From assembly GCA_036562765.1 (NCBI GenBank), contig DATCJO010000041.1, forward strand, positions 1 through 8,977: 8,977 bases of DNA, read 5' to 3'. Made by a program: the position numbers and the translations under genes. The stretch comes from JAAYFT01 sp036562765. GTDB lineage: Bacteria; Bacillota; Clostridia; Tissierellales; Tissierellaceae. Below are positions 6,464 through 8,977 of the stretch, in pieces (within the stretch, counting starts at the first letter, position 1; each line of letters starts with the position of its first letter). The notes under the pieces were generated by a model. It was not told where the DNA came from, did not search any database, and saw nothing but the letters and a program-made list of their open reading frames with translations.

Positions 6464-7347
6464 GATTTATCTCCTCCATAATACTGCAGAAAAATTTCTT
6501 CCAGACTTTGATTGGGGGTAATAATATTCGTAACAGGGTAACGATTCATGACAGATATAAGCTCTTTAATATTGTTCTGCACTATCACAGTAACCTGATT
6601 CTTCGAAACCTCAGAGACATGCAGTCCCTCGCTAGCGAAAGCAGCTGCAGCCTTCTCATTTTCAAGTGTTATGACATATTTTCTGACCTGTGCTGCTTTT
6701 AATTTTTCCACTTCATCCATTGCAACGAGCCTGCCATTCTTAATAATAGCCACACGACTGCAGGTGCGCTCTACTTCTTCAAATATATGAGAAGACATTA
6801 GTATTGTTTTGCCCCTTGACCTCTCTTCCATCACCAATTCAATAAACCTATTTTGCATAAGCGGATCAAGACCGCTTGTTGGCTCATCAAGGATTAATAC
6901 TTCCGGGTCATGCATGAAAGCTGCCACAATACCGATCTTTTGCTTCATACCTTTGCTCATTTTTTTGATCTTGCTCCTGGTATCCAGTTCAAAACGGTCC
7001 ATTAACTCCTTTATACGCTTGTTTGTTTTAACCTTTCGATACTTCATCATAAAGTTTAAGAATTCTGTTCCCGTCATATCTTCAAAAAACACCATTTCTC
7101 CAGGAATATATCCTAGAGTTTTCTGGATATCAGCTCGATCTTTCCAACAGTCCATTCCACCGATAGTACAATAACCTTTTTGAGGCTTTAAAAAACCCAT
7201 CAAATGACGGATTGTCGTAGTTTTTCCTGCACCATTTGGCCCAAGGAAACCAAACACCTCACCTCGATTAATTGAAAAGGATAAATCAAACACACCCCGT
7301 CCATTTCCGTAATCACGAGTCAGGTTTTTAACCTCACATATTGCCAT
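6460..7347 (-). CDS. ABC transporter ATP-binding protein
   Basis: A 295-residue cytoplasmic ATPase that powers the adjoining permease. Walker A is GPNGAGKT at 36-43. The signature is the divergent MSKGMKQK (130-137). Walker B is VLILDE (150-155), followed by PTSGLD with the D-loop, and the switch histidine is H187 in MSSHIFEE. At the Q-loop position there is YIPGE (80-84), with no glutamine; this occurs in a subgroup of ABC-2 exporter ATPases. Residues after about 215 form the C-terminal regulatory extension common in drug/lantibiotic-type exporters. AAGGAG is 8 nt before ATG 7347. It is first in the operon. A perfect TATAAT lies upstream (minus strand, 7422-7427) but without a good -35 box. 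No dedicated regulator adjoins it. Confidence 0.94.
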   Translation of the reverse strand: MAICEVKNLTRDYGNGRGVFDLSFSINRGEVFGFLGPNGAGKTTTIRHLMGFLKPQKGYCTIGGMDCWKDRADIQKTLGYIPGEMVFFEDMTGTEFLNFMMKYRKVKTNKRIKELMDRFELDTRSKIKKMSKGMKQKIGIVAAFMHDPEVLILDEPTSGLDPLMQNRFIELVMEERSRGKTILMSSHIFEEVERTCSRVAIIKNGRLVAMDEVEKLKAAQVRKYVITLENEKAAAAFASEGLHVSEVSKNQVTVIVQNNIKELISVMNRYPVTNIITPNQSLEEIFLQYYGGDKS

Positions 7348-7458
7348 ATATACAACTCCTTAAACTATTATGGGCATGATACAAACAACCTTTTCCTAAT
7401 TTTTCCTATTCATATCTAGGTATTATAAATAGCTGCCTAAAACAAATAGCAGCTGGAT
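7348..7458 (-). promoter_or_regulatory. Upstream region of the ABC operon, with hairpin and TATAAT
   Basis: On the minus strand TATAAT (7422-7427) is a perfect -10 box, but the sequence 16-18 bp upstream is only weakly -35-like. Overlapping the start of the region are AGCTGC (7431-7436) and GCAGCT, which can pair around a 12-nt loop. They may form a weak terminator for the broken hydrolase frame or part of a regulatory site. Confidence 0.3.
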
Positions 7459-7692
7459 TTAAACAATCAATGGCATTATTTGATCCCAGATTGAAAATCC
7501 CTCTGAAACATCATGTCTTCTATTAAACAAGTACACTCGATAATCCTTTGCAAAACACTTATACATTAGTGCAAGAGATTTTCCACCACCTCTTAGACTT
7601 CTGACACTTAATCCTGGAACAATAATTATGTCCAACCTTAACCCTAAGCATGCTAGGATTTTAGAACACTTATAGATAACAACCATCTTCAC
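7459..7692 (-). pseudogene. Chimeric fragment: rlmD-tail scar joined to an alpha/beta-hydrolase N-terminus
   Basis: The 77-codon frame opens with GTG (or ATG 7686) and has no convincing ribosome binding site. Residues from about 20 read LDIIIVPGLSVRSL, then LALMYKCFAKDYRVYLFNRR and HDVSEGFSIWD. This resembles the first 60 residues of small alpha/beta hydrolases (IIPGLS..., YxxFAxxYxVYxFDRR, GYSxxD), which are about 260 residues long. The frame ends abruptly after SIWDQIMPLIV, so the nucleophile Ser, the acid and the His are all missing. The preceding residues (VKMVVIYK) come from the rlmD-like scar at 7669-7698, so both ends of the hydrolase are lost. It is not a working enzyme. The family call is from memory. 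Confidence 0.6.
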
Positions 7693-7698
7693 ATGGCT
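7669..7698 (-). pseudogene. Degenerate rlmD C-terminal motif, copy D
   Basis: The minus strand reads SHVKMVVIYK, a worn version of SHVETVVLLSK. At nucleotide level 19 of 21 bases (7678-7698) match copy C at 8796-8816, and similarity stops sharply on both sides. It forms the start of the chimeric hydrolase frame. Confidence 0.45.
7678..7698. repeat. 21-bp direct repeat, left copy (possible old attachment site)
   Basis: This copy pairs with 8796-8816 in the same orientation, with two transitions. The shared block on the plus strand begins AACAACC and ends CACATGGCT. The flanks of the two copies are unrelated. The 1,097 bp between them hold a small ORF and the shortened methyltransferase. The shape is that of an att core, but no integrase gene is present. 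Confidence 0.45.
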
Positions 7699-7716
7699 TT
7701 ATGTTTTTATTTATCA

Positions 7717-7902
7717 CTACATAATTTCATATAACATCTTTTTTATATCATTCAAATATCTTTCACGCATATTTCTCAACCATTTATCATTACTATCTAC
7801 ATTTATACGATAATCAGTTGATGTAAAAATATGGCCAATTTTGTTAAAATCAGAGATGTTATATGTTTTTTTAATAGTTTCTTTCAGTAATCTAGAAATC
7901 AT
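7717..7902 (-). CDS. Small hypothetical protein, 61 residues
   Basis: ATG 7902 is chosen because GGGAGG lies 6 nt upstream, one of the best ribosome binding sites in this region. An in-frame ATG at 7932 would add 10 residues but lacks such a site. The protein is MISRLLKETIKKTYNISDF, then NKIGHIFTSTDYRINVDSND and KWLRNMRERYLNDIKKMLYEIM. It is soluble, basic and mostly helical by appearance, with no membrane segment or cysteine pair. I do not recognise it. It sits between the shortened methyltransferase and the hydrolase fragment in a zone of broken genes, so it may itself be the end or start of a larger lost gene. No terminator follows. Confidence 0.45.
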   Translation of the reverse strand: MISRLLKETIKKTYNISDFNKIGHIFTSTDYRINVDSNDKWLRNMRERYLNDIKKMLYEIM

Positions 7903-7939
7903 ACGATTCCTCCCATTAGCTTTACTACACATAAGGATT

Positions 7940-8047
7940 CTATTGCACCAATTCAGTCCTGAACACCACAGTCAACATTTCACAGTCTTTTATTTGCTTA
8001 TTACATGAAAAGCCTTCTCCCGGGTCAAAGGTGTAATGCTGATAAAA
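7940..8047 (-). pseudogene. Possible C-terminal fragment of a lost gene
   Basis: Between the methyltransferase and the small ORF, one minus-strand frame is open from 8047 to TAG 7940-7942 and encodes FYQHYTFDPGEGFSCNKQIK followed by DCEMLTVVFRTELVQ. It has no start codon or ribosome binding site. The sequence looks protein-like and is richer in G/C than the spacers to the left. I do not recognise the family; chance is not excluded for 35 codons. Confidence 0.25.
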
Positions 8048-8058
8048 TTAGCCTTCCA

Positions 8059-8691
8059 TTACCTTTTTAACTTTATATATATACCAACAAAGCAAGTATA
8101 AGGCTTGATAATAGTTTCAAAGTATTGCCTGTCGCTGCGTGCATACTCATTATCAATTGCAAGCCACTCATTCCATGCTTCTTCAAAGCAAGCCATTTCC
8201 CACGTTACCACTGATTCAATTCTGTCATGGCTGCCAATAAGCTTTTTCCAGTGTTTTGGACTTTTAAACATATAGGCTTCCTTACCAAGCCAATCGGATA
8301 ATAGTTCTTCGGAGCGACCTGAGTATTCATCCTTCAAACCAGGAATACCGATTAAAATCACTCCGCCATCTTTCATAAAAGGAAGAATTTTTTCTTGGAA
8401 AAATCCCTGCTCCCCTGCAAAATAATGATATGAATCAATGCTAACCAAAGCATTGAATTGCCTTTCATTAAAATGCAAATTATTCGCATCTTCGCAAACA
8501 GGTGTTACCTGTCCAGAAATCCCCCATTTGGCAAATCGTTTCCCATTTTCTTTTGCACTTACCCAAAGGTCAATTGCATAGACCTTTGCTCCAGTCTCTT
8601 TTGCAATCACAAGACTCGTCAGCCCCATTCCACATCCCAAATCAAGAACTAAATCATCTGATGCCGGAAGTCTATATATCATATCATACAC
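8059..8691 (-). CDS. Class I SAM-dependent methyltransferase, probably shortened at the N-terminus
   Basis: A Rossmann-type methyltransferase using S-adenosylmethionine. Motif I is VLDLGCGMGLTS at 15-26, the acidic end of strand 2 is VYAIDLWVSAKENGKRF (37-53), motif III is CEDANNLHF (66-74), and strand 4 is FNALVSIDSYHYF (79-91). Strand 5 is GGVILIGIPGL (109-119), then a variable domain ending MACFEEAWNEWLAIDNEYARSD. The target is unknown. Relatives of this type are about 240 residues with 25-40 residues before motif I; here only 14 remain. The frame opens at GTG 8691 with a stop just upstream; ATG 8682 has a weak AAAGG site. A neighbouring frame upstream of an A-run reads QYTLHQWKIKFEK, so either deletion or a slip in the A-run may have damaged the start. 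Activity is uncertain. Confidence 0.8.
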   Translation of the reverse strand: MYDMIYRLPASDDLVLDLGCGMGLTSLVIAKETGAKVYAIDLWVSAKENGKRFAKWGISGQVTPVCEDANNLHFNERQFNALVSIDSYHYFAGEQGFFQEKILPFMKDGGVILIGIPGLKDEYSGRSEELLSDWLGKEAYMFKSPKHWKKLIGSHDRIESVVTWEMACFEEAWNEWLAIDNEYARSDRQYFETIIKPYTCFVGIYIKLKR

Positions 8692-8786
8692 CTTTTTTCA
8701 AACTTTATTTTCCACTGATGCAATGTATATTGTCATGGCATCCTCTGCCTATTTTTACACAGATAAAATCATCTGGAGTTATTGTT

Positions 8787-8837
8787 GGACAGAAGAACAA
8801 CCGTCTCCACATGGCTCGAGCCTCTTGGATTGATGTC
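8787..8837 (-). pseudogene. rlmD (RumA-type 23S rRNA uracil methyltransferase) C-terminal remnant, copy C
   Basis: The minus strand reads DINPRGSSHVETVVLLS, which matches the well-conserved end of clostridial RlmD/RumA proteins (DMFPxTxHVETVVLLS). The frame continues NNNSR and stops. No catalytic part of the enzyme is present, so this is only the tail. It contains the right copy of the 21-bp repeat. Family identification is from memory of the motif. Confidence 0.6.
8796..8816. repeat. 21-bp direct repeat, right copy (possible old attachment site)
   Basis: This copy pairs with 7678-7698 and lies within the HVETVV codons of copy C. The two copies diverge at once on either side, although both lie in sequence that once encoded the same protein tail. 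Confidence 0.45.
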
Positions 8838-8860
8838 TTAGGCTGATTTTTTGAACCTTA

Positions 8861-8881
8861 CGTTTACGGGAACATGTCAAT
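8861..8881 (-). pseudogene. rlmD C-terminal motif, copy B
   Basis: The minus strand reads IDMFP, a TAA stop, then T. This is a degenerate form of the DMFPHT motif that directly precedes HVETVVLLS in RlmD proteins. Within 22 bp (8859-8880) it matches copy A at 17 positions, 47 bp away in the same orientation. Confidence 0.45.
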
Positions 8882-8907
8882 GGTTTTTGGTTGTTTTTAA
8901 AATTCTA

Positions 8908-8949
8908 GGTATGCGGAAACATATCAACAAAACACCGTGCTATTCGGTT
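8908..8949 (-). pseudogene. rlmD C-terminal motif, copy A
   Basis: The minus strand reads NRIARCFVDMFPHT followed by a TAG stop. VDMFPHT is the conserved segment just before the HVETVV tail of RlmD/RumA. The tail itself is absent, so this copy is broken at the place where copy C continues. A TAG at 8950-8952 also closes it upstream. Confidence 0.5.
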
Positions 8950-8977
8950 CTATTGTTCACGACTAAATATAACTGTA

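Noticed and set aside
6809..7174. A 121-codon plus-strand open frame
   Set aside because: It lies wholly antisense to the ABC ATPase, whose Walker motifs are unmistakable.
8502..8846. A 114-codon plus-strand open frame opposite the methyltransferase
   Set aside because: Most of it is antisense to the clear methyltransferase frame, it has no ribosome binding site, and its end lies antisense to the rlmD-tail copy C. It is a shadow.
7669..8949. A CRISPR array or tandem repeat array at the right edge
   Set aside because: The units differ in length and spacing and decode as pieces of one protein tail; there are no regular spacers and no cas genes.

Overview
The window is AT-rich DNA with A/T-rich promoters, strong AAGGAGG-type ribosome binding sites and clostridial-type proteins, so it most likely comes from a low-GC Firmicute of the class Clostridia. 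This rests on codon use, motif style and family resemblance; there is no rRNA or other strong species marker. Nearly everything is on the minus strand; the one convincing plus-strand gene is the small membrane protein at 5167-5604.

Layout, left to right. 1-427 holds the first 142 codons of an uncharacterised protein that runs off the left edge. 487-1713 is an AraC-type regulator with a GyrI-like effector domain and an unusual 100-residue tail that has its own ribosome binding site and ATG. 1804-2040 is a collapsed GNAT acetyltransferase. 2156-2797 (flavin reductase family) and 2877-3779 (YafY-type WYL regulator) form a probable operon behind a promoter that contains a perfect 11-bp-arm palindrome. 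After a long A/T-rich gap, 4231-4680 is a flavodoxin-like protein with a strong downstream terminator and, upstream, a decayed open frame (4658-4921) and a dyad. 5167-5604 (DUF2871-like membrane protein) has its own promoter and a long terminator. 5663-7347 is a two-gene ABC-2 transporter, ATPase then permease, with a 4-nt ATGA overlap.

The right-hand 1.5 kb is the most unusual part. It contains a chimeric alpha/beta-hydrolase fragment, a small orphan ORF, a 5'-shortened SAM methyltransferase, and four degenerate pieces that read like the C-terminus of the 23S rRNA uracil methyltransferase RlmD/RumA (VDMFPHT; IDMFP; SHVETVVLLS; SHVKMVV). Two of these share a 21-bp block (19/21 identical) with divergent sequence on both sides, as expected of old attachment sites. 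I read this as an accretion scar left by elements that used the 3' end of an rlmD-type gene, but no integrase is present in the window.

Functionally this is accessory DNA: small stress, redox and efflux genes with local regulators, mixed with gene ruins. I found no CRISPR array, tRNA, rRNA, intact insertion sequence or recognisable defence system.
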